Shown one piece after another: positions 33,683 through 43,164 of a stretch of 64,000 nt of DNA. The notes below the pieces were generated by a model. That model did not search any database, was not told where the DNA came from, and was given only the letters and a program-made list of their open reading frames with translations. The stretch is from Bacillus sp. SKDU12. Lineage in GTDB: Bacteria; Bacillota; Bacilli; Bacillales; Bacillaceae. Both the position numbers and the translations under genes were made by a program. The stretch spans positions 20,281 to 84,280 of the forward strand of contig NZ_MSRC01000022.1 in assembly GCF_010093085.1 (NCBI RefSeq), given 5' to 3'. Positions within the stretch are counted from its first letter, which is position 1. Each line of letters opens with the position of its first letter.

Positions 33683-35155
33683 TTATGATGACTTTTTTTC
33701 ACTAGGCTGCTTCACCTGATGCACTGGTACAGTAAATGAGAATGGATTGGGTTGAATAAGATCATTTATAACACCTTTATCGATATACAGACCATACTTA
33801 TCAAACTCGAAATGTTTTAAAGATAGCTTATCAAGATAGGCATCATCCAGTTCAAAAGTGGATACCATTTCGGCTGTGTTCATATTTTTCACTTTAGCTG
33901 TATTTGCTTTCAAATAATAACCTTCTTCATAATCACCTACTGGATCAGGCCAAGATTGCATTTTTTTCGTATCACCAAGACCAATCGTTTCACCTATATT
34001 CACTAAATCATTTTCGTCCATGCTTGAGGTATCAATTCCAGTGAAGCGGTATTGCACCAATACTTTTCTTCCTTCTTGTTTCATGTTATTGATTTCAATC
34101 CCTATGTTTTGATGGTTTGTTTTTGAAACATGAAACGGCATCTCAGCATTTAGCGGGACAATTTCACTGACCTCTGCCTCAGATTTAATATATGCTCTTA
34201 ATGTTAGCTTTTTCGCTTTTGGATTAATTGGTGATTCTAACAGTGTTTGTCCTTTTACTCTTACCGTTCTCTCGTTTACCTTTTTGCGATTTCCAAGTTC
34301 GATGTTTGACTCTGTCATCTCATATGTGTTTCCTAAATCATCTTTGACTTCATCAATTGCCACCGTATCATTTTTTGCTATGCCTTGATAATCTATTGTA
34401 AATTGAAGGACAGATCCGAGCTTTCCGTTCTCCACTTGAATATTGGAAAATTGATAACGATTATGATGAGCTGATACCACTTTTGAGCTTTCTAAATAAC
34501 TCGTTTTCTTTTTGGTAATCGGCAGTTTAAATCTCCAATTCCCCGGTATTTCATTGATCTGAGTAATCACAAAAGGCACGGTATCCCCATTTTTTATTTC
34601 TATCCCTTTTGTATAAAGCCTTAATTGACCAGCATATTGTTTGTTATTTAATTTTTTGAGCCTTAAAGAATCAGGATCGATTGAAAAATTATCGTTAAAA
34701 CTCGAATTGCTCACACGATAGCTGAGCTCATTTTCATCAGACTGGAAGTTATCAACAGTAAAATTATAGACAAGCTGTCCGGCATCGTAATAGGAGCTGT
34801 TTACAGAAACGGTGATTCCTCTGGATTCAGCCTTTTCATTCAAAGCTGTGACCAAATTGCTTTCAAACAATGATAGGCCAACTTTATCTTGAAACTCCTT
34901 ATAAATTTGGCCGACAATGGGTATGCTTCCCATCTCTTTGTTTATAGAAGGCAGGAAAAGACCGGACGTTAAATACAGTATACCTACCACAGCAGCAACA
35001 GCGATTCCATTAGTAATGTTTCGTCCCCATTTAAAACGTCGTCTGCTGTTCTTGTCATTTTCAGCACGAACGACAGCTTGATGTATTGCATTTTTGAGTG
35101 CTTTCTTTGGCACTGTTATTTCGTCATACATCTGTTTTACTTGGTATTTGTCCAT
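33683..35155 (-). CDS. DUF4179-type membrane anti-sigma factor
   Basis: Likely anti-sigma factor for the adjacent ECF sigma factor. The 490 residues show a short cytoplasmic N-terminus (about 47 residues) that would bind the sigma factor, one transmembrane segment at about 48-68, and an extracellular domain of about 420 residues, rich in beta-strand-like sequence, as in DUF4179 proteins. ATG at 35155 with AGGAGG upstream overlaps the sigma gene by 19 bases, the usual coupling. It ends in its own terminator. The inducing signal is unknown. I do not recall this pair at this site in 168, and the sequence is A/T-richer than the pur and gua genes around it. Confidence 0.8.
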   Translation of the reverse strand: MDKYQVKQMYDEITVPKKALKNAIHQAVVRAENDKNSRRRFKWGRNITNGIAVAAVVGILYLTSGLFLPSINKEMGSIPIVGQIYKEFQDKVGLSLFESNLVTALNEKAESRGITVSVNSSYYDAGQLVYNFTVDNFQSDENELSYRVSNSSFNDNFSIDPDSLRLKKLNNKQYAGQLRLYTKGIEIKNGDTVPFVITQINEIPGNWRFKLPITKKKTSYLESSKVVSAHHNRYQFSNIQVENGKLGSVLQFTIDYQGIAKNDTVAIDEVKDDLGNTYEMTESNIELGNRKKVNERTVRVKGQTLLESPINPKAKKLTLRAYIKSEAEVSEIVPLNAEMPFHVSKTNHQNIGIEINNMKQEGRKVLVQYRFTGIDTSSMDENDLVNIGETIGLGDTKKMQSWPDPVGDYEEGYYLKANTAKVKNMNTAEMVSTFELDDAYLDKLSLKHFEFDKYGLYIDKGVINDLIQPNPFSFTVPVHQVKQPSEKKSS

Positions 35156-35670
35156 TTATTTTGGTCCTCCTTTTCCAGCTCCTGCTTCAATGCTTTTCTC
35201 GCTCTATGTAAATGGGTTTTGATCGTGCCTTCTGCCATTCCCGTTTGTTCAGCTATCATTGAAATCGAATAATCTTGAAAATAATAGAGCTGAATCGTGA
35301 GCTGAACATGTTCATCAAGTGAATCAATCGCATTTCGCAAATCCATGTATTCCTCAATATTGGCTTGATCGGTTCCAGTATCATGCTGCTGCTCAAACGG
35401 AACCAAATCGCCTTTCTTTTTATTCATGGCAAAAATGGAATTGATCAATATTCGGGTTAGCCATGTTAAAAAATACTTTGGCTCTTTTAGTTTTTCTATA
35501 TTCATAAAAGCTTTATAAGCCGTTTCCTGTACAGCATCAAGTGCATCCTCTTTATTTCTCAAATAGAGATAAGCTGTTTTATATAAAGTATCTTGATGTG
35601 CCAGCATAAGCTTTTCAAAGGCTCGAGTATTTCCTTTTCTCGCCTTTGTAATCAATCTTTCTTCCTTCAC
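35137..35670 (-). CDS. ECF-type RNA polymerase sigma factor
   Basis: A 177-residue extracytoplasmic-function sigma factor. Region 2 is visible (FEKLMLAHQDTLYKTAYLYL, DALDAVQETAYKAF) and region 4 has a helix-turn-helix (ISMIAEQTGMAEGTIKTHLHRARKAL, about residues 125-155). The frame opens at a GTG at 35679, but that codon is part of the AGGAGG-TGG ribosome site; GTG at 35670 has 8-base spacing and is chosen. A promoter of ECF type lies directly upstream, implying autoregulation. It is co-transcribed and overlaps with the anti-sigma gene. It does not look identical to SigM, SigW, SigX, SigY or SigV. Confidence 0.86.
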   Translation of the reverse strand: MKEERLITKARKGNTRAFEKLMLAHQDTLYKTAYLYLRNKEDALDAVQETAYKAFMNIEKLKEPKYFLTWLTRILINSIFAMNKKKGDLVPFEQQHDTGTDQANIEEYMDLRNAIDSLDEHVQLTIQLYYFQDYSISMIAEQTGMAEGTIKTHLHRARKALKQELEKEDQNKWTNTK

Positions 35671-35693
35671 CTTATCCACCTCCTATGTTGTTA

Positions 35694-35720
35694 GATACGA
35701 AAACTGCCGAAACGGTTTCA
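35694..35720 (-). promoter_or_regulatory. ECF-type autoregulatory promoter of the sigma gene
   Basis: On the minus strand TGAAACC (-35, from 35720) and CGTATC (-10, 35694-35699) are separated by about 15 bases. The GAAAC and CGTA-type elements match the ECF promoter pattern of Bacillus, and the spacing to the start codon is short. Confidence 0.78.
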
Positions 35721-35730
35721 AAAAGATAAA

Positions 35731-35763
35731 AAAACGCCCCTTTTTGTAAAAGGGACGTTTTTC
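35731..35763 (-). terminator. Terminator of guaA
   Basis: AACGCCCCTTT pairs with AAAGGGACGTT (one G-T pair), followed on the minus strand by TTTTTTTATC. It lies between guaA and the ECF promoter. Confidence 0.85.
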
Positions 35764-35777
35764 TATTAGTTATTTAC

Positions 35778-37319
35778 TTATTCCCACTCAATCGTCGCAG
35801 GCGGCTTACTTGTAATATCGTACACCACGCGGTTAATGTGCTTCACTTCGTTTACGATACGTGTCGAAATGACTTCCAGCACATCCCATGGGATACGCGC
35901 CCAGTCAGATGTCATGCCGTCGATTGATGTAACGGCGCGGATTCCGATTGTGTAATCATATGTTCTTGCGTCACCCATAACACCAACGCTGCGGATGTCA
36001 GGGAGAACAGTGAAGTATTGCCAGATATCACGCTCTAACCCATGATTAGCAACCTCTTCACGGAGAATCGCATCAGATTCGCGAACGATTTCCAGTTTTT
36101 CTTCTGTTACTTCGCCAAGAACGCGGATTCCGAGTCCCGGTCCTGGGAAAGGCTGGCGCCATACGATATCATCCGGAAGGCCGAGCTCTGTGCCAAGCGC
36201 GCGCACTTCGTCTTTGAAAAGCGTGTTTAACGGCTCGATCAGTTCAAACTGCATGTCTTCAGGAAGCCCGCCGACATTGTGGTGAGATTTGATCGTTTGC
36301 GCCGTTGCTGTACCGCTCTCGATGATATCTGTGTAAAGCGTTCCTTGTGCAAGGTAGTCGATGCCTTTGAGCTTGTCCGCTTCATCATCAAACACGTAAA
36401 TGAATTCATTACCGATGATTTTGCGTTTTTGCTCAGGATCAGAAACACCTTTAAGTTTATTTAAGAATCTGTCTTTTGCGTCTACTTTAATTACGTTCAT
36501 GTTAAAGCCTTCGCTGAATGTTTTCATGACACCTTCAGCCTCGCCTTTACGGAGAAGACCATGATCTACAAAGATACAAGTCAGCTGATCACCGATCGCT
36601 TTATGAATCAAAGCAGCAACAACAGAGGAATCAACACCGCCGCTTAGCGCGCAAAGAACCTGCTTGTCTCCGACCGTTTCACGGATTTTCTGCATTTCGA
36701 TTTCAATAAAGTTCTCCATTGACCATTTGCCTTCACAATCGCAAACGCCAAATACAAAGTTTTTCAAAAGATCATTGCCGTATTCAGAGTGGCGCACTTC
36801 CGGGTGGAACTGAACGCCGTACCATTTCTTGTCCGCTTTGCTCATCGCTGAATTCGGGCAGTGATGGCTTGTCGCGTCAACAGTGAAGCCTTCAGGAACC
36901 TCTACAACCAAATCGCCGTGGCTCATCCAAACCACTTGTTCGTTCGGAAGATCTTTGAACAAATCAGGTGTGCCTTCGATGCGGATGTTTGCTTTTCCGT
37001 ATTCGCGCTGGCTTGCCGCTTCAACTTTCCCGCCAAGGTAATGAGTCATCAGCTGCATGCCATAGCAAATTCCTAAAACAGGAACATCAAGCTCGAAGAT
37101 TTTCTCGTCACAGCGGAAAGAGTTTTCATCATACACACTGTTTGGACCGCCGGATAAAATAATTCCTTTTGGATTCATTTCTTTAATTTCTTCAGCCGTC
37201 AATGTATGGGGATGCAGCTCACTGTACACACCGAACTCACGGATGCGGCGTGTAATCAGCTGGTTATACTGACTGCCGAAATCAAGGACAAGAATCATTT
37301 CATTCACTAACTTTGTCAT
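35778..37319 (-). CDS. guaA: GMP synthase (glutamine-hydrolysing)
   Basis: Converts XMP to GMP. The 513-residue protein has an N-terminal class I glutaminase (LGICYGMQL with the nucleophile Cys near 87, GVQFHPEV with the catalytic His near 175), a central ATP-pyrophosphatase (LSGGVDSSV near 232), and the C-terminal dimerisation domain ([10 protein letters not shown]). Starts: GTG 37328 and ATG 37319; the latter has AGGTGA upstream and gives the usual length. Monocistronic, with a promoter at 37455-37483 and a structured leader of about 130 bases. Confidence 0.96.
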   Translation of the reverse strand: MTKLVNEMILVLDFGSQYNQLITRRIREFGVYSELHPHTLTAEEIKEMNPKGIILSGGPNSVYDENSFRCDEKIFELDVPVLGICYGMQLMTHYLGGKVEAASQREYGKANIRIEGTPDLFKDLPNEQVVWMSHGDLVVEVPEGFTVDATSHHCPNSAMSKADKKWYGVQFHPEVRHSEYGNDLLKNFVFGVCDCEGKWSMENFIEIEMQKIRETVGDKQVLCALSGGVDSSVVAALIHKAIGDQLTCIFVDHGLLRKGEAEGVMKTFSEGFNMNVIKVDAKDRFLNKLKGVSDPEQKRKIIGNEFIYVFDDEADKLKGIDYLAQGTLYTDIIESGTATAQTIKSHHNVGGLPEDMQFELIEPLNTLFKDEVRALGTELGLPDDIVWRQPFPGPGLGIRVLGEVTEEKLEIVRESDAILREEVANHGLERDIWQYFTVLPDIRSVGVMGDARTYDYTIGIRAVTSIDGMTSDWARIPWDVLEVISTRIVNEVKHINRVVYDITSKPPATIEWE

Positions 37320-37356
37320 GGTTGTCACCTAATCTCCTCTAAGTTTTTTGACACAG

Positions 37357-37445
37357 AAAAAAACGAGGACAGATATGAAGCCGCTCCGCCCTCTTTGGCA
37401 AGGCCGTTTGCCGGAGTCCGGCAACTCGTTCCCAGACTCCGATAA
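37357..37445 (-). promoter_or_regulatory. Structured guaA leader with competing hairpins and a terminator-like element
   Basis: On the minus strand the leader contains TTGCCGG-ACT-CCGGCAA (37408-37424), a perfect 7-bp hairpin. An upstream CGGAGTC (37435-37441) is perfectly complementary to GACTCCG (37412-37418), which lies inside that hairpin, so the two pairings exclude each other. Next, GAGGGC (37388-37393) can pair with GTCCTC (37365-37370), followed by seven T residues (37357-37363), a terminator-like layout before the guaA start. This looks like an attenuator or riboswitch of a class I do not recognise; the purine aptamer core is absent. Confidence 0.5.
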
Positions 37446-37454
37446 TATCCACTA

Positions 37455-37483
37455 ATTCTAACAACACGTTGATAAGCGGTCAA
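37455..37483 (-). promoter_or_regulatory. SigA promoter of guaA
   Basis: On the minus strand TTGACC (37478-37483), exactly 17 bases, TAGAAT (37455-37460). The -35 box overlaps the stop codon of yebA. Confidence 0.82.
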
Positions 37484-39693
37484 GACCATCTTCTTTTAAT
37501 TAAATTTTCCCATAACTCACTGGAATCATTCCAAAGCGCTGCCGAATCATCATTTCGATAAAGCGCCCGTTCATAGCGTAATGTCAGCTTTGACATGTCT
37601 TTTGAGTCGTATTTTCCATCGATTCGTTTTGCATAATCACGCAGCGTTTCACTGTCTCGCTTCGGCAGTCCTCTTCTCCTCAGCTGTTTCAGCAGTGCGC
37701 CATATGCCTCAAAAAACACGTGCTCATCGCTGCGCCGCTTCAGCTTTCCCGCAACAAAAACAGGAATCCATAGCGAACGGAAAACATACAGCAATACCGC
37801 TGCCGACAGGATGACTGTAAGGACGGCGAACGCTAAGTACCAGCCCGTATTTGTATGGGACGCGGACGGCTTTTTAGAAACAGCCGGCTCCCGTTGTTCC
37901 TTTTGTTTTTCTTCTTTTTTCTGCTGTTGTTTCTCATCTTTCTGCTCTTCTTTCGTCTTCTCCGGTGAGCCGCTTCTTTCGCTGCCGGAATTCTTTGTGT
38001 CAGAAGAAGTAAACTCAGCTGGATTCGTAAACCCTTTCGTTGGCTCAAATGTGACCCAGCCCTGTTCAGGGAAATACACCTCTACCCAGGAATGGGCGTT
38101 GTTATTTGTCACTTTGTAGATGCTGCCGTTTTTGTTTCCTGCTGCTTTATATTGGCCGGATGTATACCCCTTTACCCAGCGGGCCGGAATGCCGGCTGAA
38201 CGCAGGAGCACCACCATGGCGGAAGAAAAGTTATCACAATAGCCCATCTTCGTTTCAAACAGAAATTGATCGACATAATCCTCACCATCTTTAGGAACAG
38301 TCACTTTTTCTGTTTCATATGTGAATGCATTGGATCCTAAATAATCCTCAATCGCTTTCACCTTATCGAACATATTATCGTGATCCTGAGTGAGTTTGGT
38401 CGCGAGTGATTTCACCCGCTCTGGCAGTGAATCTGGCAGCTGCATATAACGATCGCTGAATGTGTATTCATCGCTTTTGTTTCTCACTTTTACCTTTCTC
38501 AGCTCATCCAGTTTGTAGACAGGCGAATTGTACGTCACCGTATAGGTTCCCATGTTTCTGATTTTGCCTACTTGTTCATTGATCGGAGAAATCTGTTCTG
38601 TGTTCCCGTTCATTTCAAGTGAGACAGCCTGCTTTGGCTGAATGACTTTTGCACCGATCGGATACATCACATGGTTGTACCCGTAGTGCTCATCAACTTT
38701 CACACGGACAACTTTTCGCTCTGTCGCAACCTTATGGTCAAACCAAAGATTTTCAACGTTTCCTCCGCTAAGCTGATATGACATGCCTGTATCTGTTTCG
38801 ACCCAGCCTTTTCCTGTATACGTATCCTTCGTTTCCACACGGAAATACGTACGCTTTTTTCCCTGCCAGGTTAAAACAGTTGTATTATCCTGCTGGAATG
38901 GGCCGCCGAGTGATTCATCGTGGTTTCCGTATCCGATTTTGCTTTCTCCAGCCGGTACCTGATTTTGATTCGTGATTTTTTTGAGAAAAGGCACCGGATC
39001 AGGCCAAGCCGGATCTGATTTTGGGGCGGCAAGTCCGAATCCCACCGCAATCAAAATCAATATAGATAAAGGGAGAAACCATTTCAAGACAGATGTTTTT
39101 GGCAGTGTGATTCTTTCCATCAGCTTTATGCGGTCTAAATATAAAAGGCCCAGCATAAAGAAGCCGATCAGCACGATACGGATGACGGCAAAAGTGGCAT
39201 CATATGGCGTAAAGGTATCAAGAATCGTAATATACGCAACTGTCATCATAAAGAAAAACAAAGTTTTTCTCTGGTAAATCACCCAATAATGAAGGAGATA
39301 GACCAGCAGCCACAGCAATATAAAAAATAACAAAGTCCGAAACGAAGGAATCATGTCATTCCATTGCCCTGATTGAATCAGCGTGATATTCAAATAGACA
39401 TCCTGTAAAAAAGAGCTGATCCAGCTCAAGTCAAATATAGAACCTTGATAAAACAAAATGTGTATCGAGATCAACGTAAATAACACACTAAAAGGAACAG
39501 TGACAAACCATCTCATCCGAAAAAAAGTCAGCAGAAATGTCAAAGCGATAAAGACACTAAAAAAGCCCGTATGTTTCGTATCTGTAAAACTGTCCAGCGG
39601 TCTAAGCCACTCCCACAGTAATAAAAATGCCAAAAAATAAAATAACAGCAAGCTCAAACGGCTTCCCTTCAGATCATCGTGCGGCATGTGCAT
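37480..39693 (-). CDS. yebA: Transglutaminase-like membrane protein YebA
   Basis: A 737-residue TgpA-type protein. About seven hydrophobic segments fill the first 225 residues. A long extracytoplasmic part follows with the transglutaminase core: Cys in KMGYCDNFSSAMVVLL, His in NNAHSWVEVYFP, Asp/Glu region VTFEPTKGFTNP. A Ser/Glu/Lys-rich linker (NSGSERSGSPEKTKEEQ) precedes another membrane segment and a cytoplasmic DUF4129-like tail. It is the last gene of yeaC-yeaD-yebA. The substrate is unknown. Confidence 0.88.
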   Translation of the reverse strand: MHMPHDDLKGSRLSLLLFYFLAFLLLWEWLRPLDSFTDTKHTGFFSVFIALTFLLTFFRMRWFVTVPFSVLFTLISIHILFYQGSIFDLSWISSFLQDVYLNITLIQSGQWNDMIPSFRTLLFFILLWLLVYLLHYWVIYQRKTLFFFMMTVAYITILDTFTPYDATFAVIRIVLIGFFMLGLLYLDRIKLMERITLPKTSVLKWFLPLSILILIAVGFGLAAPKSDPAWPDPVPFLKKITNQNQVPAGESKIGYGNHDESLGGPFQQDNTTVLTWQGKKRTYFRVETKDTYTGKGWVETDTGMSYQLSGGNVENLWFDHKVATERKVVRVKVDEHYGYNHVMYPIGAKVIQPKQAVSLEMNGNTEQISPINEQVGKIRNMGTYTVTYNSPVYKLDELRKVKVRNKSDEYTFSDRYMQLPDSLPERVKSLATKLTQDHDNMFDKVKAIEDYLGSNAFTYETEKVTVPKDGEDYVDQFLFETKMGYCDNFSSAMVVLLRSAGIPARWVKGYTSGQYKAAGNKNGSIYKVTNNNAHSWVEVYFPEQGWVTFEPTKGFTNPAEFTSSDTKNSGSERSGSPEKTKEEQKDEKQQQKKEEKQKEQREPAVSKKPSASHTNTGWYLAFAVLTVILSAAVLLYVFRSLWIPVFVAGKLKRRSDEHVFFEAYGALLKQLRRRGLPKRDSETLRDYAKRIDGKYDSKDMSKLTLRYERALYRNDDSAALWNDSSELWENLIKRRWS

Positions 39694-39708
39694 CCGCCAC
39701 CTCTCTTT

Positions 39709-40905
39709 CTAAACAACACGCGAAACTTGCCCGCCTCTCATGACCTGGACGCTGATTCGACGTTTCACCATCCGCTCGATCATGACTTTTTCAGCTTGAG
39801 AAAGCTCAGCACCCTTCTCTTTTGCCAGTATGACCGTAACGCGGCCGCCACCGATTTCTGGGATAGTCAGCAAATCTTCCGTGACCTGTCCCGTCACGAT
39901 CACTTTGTCAGCCTGGCGGACAGACGGCTTACTCAGTTCTTCACGTACATATCGGCTTACTGGGTCAGCCGCATCACCATGGACGACAGCTAAATGCCGA
40001 AGCATATGCTGAAAATGATGCTCCCCCTCTCGAATAGGAAAAATCGTTTTTTCTTTTCCGACTGAAGCTAGGCCTGCCCCCACACCGTTTTTTAAAACAG
40101 AATGAAGAATTGAAGCTGTGACAGACACAACCTCTTCGAATGCTTCAGAGGGAAAGCGGTCCATCAGCAGAAAAAGATTTTTACTTCGAGACGGTTCAAA
40201 TTCCTTCGTCATCAGCTGGCTCCGCCGCGCAGACGTTTTCCAGTCTAATGCAGCAAACCGGTCGCCCGGCTGATAATTCCGCACACTTGCTGCAACTGTG
40301 GAATGGTGCTGATGAATTGGAGAAGAACCGCTTACACCGTCTTCCTGATGCCTCTCATTTACTTGATAAGGAAGACGCTGAAAAGATGGATACACAAATA
40401 GGATATCTTTCAGATCATAAAAAGCCGTTTTTTCAACCAAACCGAGAATATCTCCGGTTCGCACTCTGACAGCATGAAAGTGATGCTCTCCGCGCGGTGA
40501 CCGAGGTAATTCATACGTCATCGTCATACTCCGTTGAAACCAAGGAAAAACGAGCCGTTTGGCCGCGGCTTCGGATCGGTTCAATGAGCTGATTCCTTCT
40601 GGCAGGCAGTCTTCAATCACCATATACATGAGAGGAAACCGCAGCTTCCTTTTCAGCGTAACTGTTACGCTCAGCCTGTCCCCTGCATGCAATTGTGTTT
40701 TAGCCATTTGCCGTGAAGCCTGAAAAGAGCGGAGCGGATACAATGCCAGCAGACCGGCATACACGACAAACGGGAGAAACGCGTAAAACAAAAACCAGCT
40801 GACAAAGCCGCCCTGAAACATCGCATAGGAAAAAACAGCAGCCGTTAAGAACGTTAATACAATCAGCTTCCATCCATATACAAACCATTGAAATTTCTTC
40901 TTCAT
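39709..40905 (-). CDS. yeaD: DUF58-family protein YeaD
   Basis: A 398-residue protein with two hydrophobic segments near the N-terminus (about residues 10-60) and the DUF58 signature near residue 205 (YQPGDRFAALDWKTSARRSQLMTKEFEP), followed by a von Willebrand A-like region (LFLLMD...). DUF58 proteins normally pair with MoxR ATPases, as here. ATG at 40905 overlaps the yeaC stop by one base; yebA follows after 15 bases. Confidence 0.88.
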   Translation of the reverse strand: MKKKFQWFVYGWKLIVLTFLTAAVFSYAMFQGGFVSWFLFYAFLPFVVYAGLLALYPLRSFQASRQMAKTQLHAGDRLSVTVTLKRKLRFPLMYMVIEDCLPEGISSLNRSEAAAKRLVFPWFQRSMTMTYELPRSPRGEHHFHAVRVRTGDILGLVEKTAFYDLKDILFVYPSFQRLPYQVNERHQEDGVSGSSPIHQHHSTVAASVRNYQPGDRFAALDWKTSARRSQLMTKEFEPSRSKNLFLLMDRFPSEAFEEVVSVTASILHSVLKNGVGAGLASVGKEKTIFPIREGEHHFQHMLRHLAVVHGDAADPVSRYVREELSKPSVRQADKVIVTGQVTEDLLTIPEIGGGRVTVILAKEKGAELSQAEKVMIERMVKRRISVQVMRGGQVSRVV

Positions 40906-41867
40906 CAGCGGATCGACGGCCTTTGAACCGGCACCTTCACAGCGGACATAATCTCCCTTACAATCACTTCTGCCTGAATCCCTTCAAATTTCACCTCAGG
41001 GTTTAGCAGCATCCGGTGCGGCAGCGTAAAAGGAGCCAAATATTGAATATCATCCGGAATAACATAGTCACGATGATGCATCAGTGCGTATGCCTGTGCC
41101 GCTTTCATGAGAGCAATTGATCCGCGCGGACTGACGCCTAATTGAATAGAAGCGTGCTGTCTCGTTTTCTGCACAATTTCAACAATATATTCCTTGATGC
41201 TGTCATCAGCCCGGACATTCTGCACTTCCCGCTGTAAACGGATGAAGTCTTCTTTCGCAAGGACCGGTTCAAGCGTCTCAATCGGATGGCTGTTTTCCTG
41301 AAGAGATAAGACGTCCAGCTCCTCATGAAAGGACGGATAACCCATGCGAAGTTTGAATAGAAAACGGTCAAGCTGGGCTTCTGGCAAAGGATAGGTCCCT
41401 TCATATTCAACCGGGTTTTGGGTTGCCATCACAAAAAACGGAGCGTCAAGCGGCATCGTATGGCCATCCACCGTTACACTTCCCTCTTCCATCGCTTCAA
41501 GCAAAGCTGACTGTGTCTTTGGAGAAGTGCGGTTGATTTCATCAGCAAGCACGATATTTCCCATAATCGGGCCGGGACGGTATTCAAATTCCATCGTTTT
41601 CGCATTATAGATGGAAACGCCGGTTACATCAGACGGCAACAAATCCGGTGTGAATTGGATTCTTTTAAAATCAGCGCCGATTGACCTTGCCAGCGCGCGA
41701 ACCATCATCGTTTTACCGACTCCGGGTACATCCTCAAGCAGCACGTGCCCTTTGGCAAGAATGGCTGCTAAGCTGAGTATGGCGATGTCTCGTTTTCCAA
41801 CCATTACTCTATTAATATGTTCAACTGCTTTCCCCAGCAAAGGGTGCAGGTCTTCTTGGTATGCCAT
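40905..41867 (-). CDS. yeaC: MoxR-family AAA+ ATPase YeaC
   Basis: AAA+ chaperone-like ATPase of 320 residues. Walker A EDVPGVGKT is at about 46-53, Walker B IVLADEINRTSPKTQ near 110, and sensor 1 ATQNPVEYEGTYPLPEAQLDRF follows near 150. MoxR ATPases assemble or activate von Willebrand A-containing partners, here probably YeaD. The frame opens at 41885, but ATG at 41867 with AGGAGG is chosen. It heads yeaC-yeaD-yebA. Confidence 0.92.
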   Translation of the reverse strand: MAYQEDLHPLLGKAVEHINRVMVGKRDIAILSLAAILAKGHVLLEDVPGVGKTMMVRALARSIGADFKRIQFTPDLLPSDVTGVSIYNAKTMEFEYRPGPIMGNIVLADEINRTSPKTQSALLEAMEEGSVTVDGHTMPLDAPFFVMATQNPVEYEGTYPLPEAQLDRFLFKLRMGYPSFHEELDVLSLQENSHPIETLEPVLAKEDFIRLQREVQNVRADDSIKEYIVEIVQKTRQHASIQLGVSPRGSIALMKAAQAYALMHHRDYVIPDDIQYLAPFTLPHRMLLNPEVKFEGIQAEVIVREIMSAVKVPVQRPSIR

Positions 41868-42017
41868 TCTTTTCCTCCTAGTCATCTACAAAATTCTTCA
41901 TATTAGTAACCTAACTTTACCACAAAAAGCGATTTGTATAAAAAAACGATTCTAGTAAATTAATTCCAATCCAGCAGGTCAAATCACACAAAAGAGCAAC
42001 TGTCACAGAAAGCTTGA

Positions 42018-42890
42018 TTACTTGTATTTTAAAGGCTCCATATGGACATGTGAATAATCAATCGCATGCTCCTCCTTCATTCTCCGCTCAATTTCATTGG
42101 CAATATCGTGACTCTCTATCATATTTAAATCTGCCGATACCTCAACTACCACGTCTACGTATACCGTACTGCCCACATATCTCGCTTTAATATCTGTTAA
42201 GCGGCTCACACCCGATACCTTTTCGATCGTCTGTTTATAAGCTGACATGTCCTTTACGTCGAAGCCGTCTGTCAAAGAGTAAGATGATTCTTTAAAAATA
42301 TCCCACGCCGTTTTGCAAATAAGAAGACCGATCACAAACGCTGTTACCGTATCGATCCAAGCAAGGCGGAATTGCGCAGCCGCGATTCCGATAAACGTGC
42401 CGATACTGACAAATGCATCTGATTTATTATCAGCCGCCGCGGCAAGAAGAGCCTGGCTCTTCACCTTTTTGGCCAGCCTTTTATTATATTGATAGACTGC
42501 CATCATCAAAGCTGCCCCGCCCGCGGCCGTCCAAGCCGCAATCATATCCGGCGTTTCTTGTTTAACAGAAAAAATAGATTCCCCGGCGCTGAACAGCACT
42601 TGCAATCCGACAGCCATCATAATAAAAGAGGCGATAAGCGATGCGATCGTTTCTGCACGGAAGTGGCCGTATGGATGATTTTCGTCAGGGGGTTTTTGAG
42701 AGATACGCAAGCCGATCAGTACCGCGACAGAAGCAATAATGTCAGTTGTGTTATTCAAACCGTCCGCCGTAAGTGCTTCCGAATGAAAAAGATAACCGAT
42801 CATCAGCTTCACCGCAGATAGGATAAGATACGCGGCAATACTGATCAGGGCTCCGGTTTCTCCCTTTTTCAGTTCATCATATCTCTCCAT
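42018..42890 (-). CDS. mneS: Cation diffusion facilitator, manganese efflux protein MneS
   Basis: CDF-family exporter of 290 residues (formerly yeaB). Six hydrophobic segments are followed by a cytoplasmic metal-sensing domain of about 80 residues. Metal-site residues are visible in EALTADGLNNTTD (Asp pair in helix 2), HPYGHFRAETIASL and DNKSDAFVSIG (helix 5). The frame extends to 43004, but ATG at 42890 follows AGAGGTGGG. Mn2+ efflux is known for the 168 protein. It is monocistronic and divergent from gabP. Confidence 0.9.
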   Translation of the reverse strand: MERYDELKKGETGALISIAAYLILSAVKLMIGYLFHSEALTADGLNNTTDIIASVAVLIGLRISQKPPDENHPYGHFRAETIASLIASFIMMAVGLQVLFSAGESIFSVKQETPDMIAAWTAAGGAALMMAVYQYNKRLAKKVKSQALLAAAADNKSDAFVSIGTFIGIAAAQFRLAWIDTVTAFVIGLLICKTAWDIFKESSYSLTDGFDVKDMSAYKQTIEKVSGVSRLTDIKARYVGSTVYVDVVVEVSADLNMIESHDIANEIERRMKEEHAIDYSHVHMEPLKYK

Positions 42891-43164
42891 GTAAAACCCA
42901 CCTCTCCGCCTTTCGTCATCTATTATTATGATACAAAGCTGAAGCGCAGTGGGTCTACAGAAACATGATTCACCCGCCGCAGAAAAATAGAGACGGCGGA
43001 ACATTTATTCTCTGCACCAACTTATGATCTCTTTTAAAAAATCTCTTCACATTTGTGATCCCCCGTATCTTAAAAAATGACAGCCGCCTGCGGAAATATC
43101 TTTTCTATTATTCCAAGAATGACTGGAAATACCGTTGACTAAACCCTACAAATTTGAAATAAAT

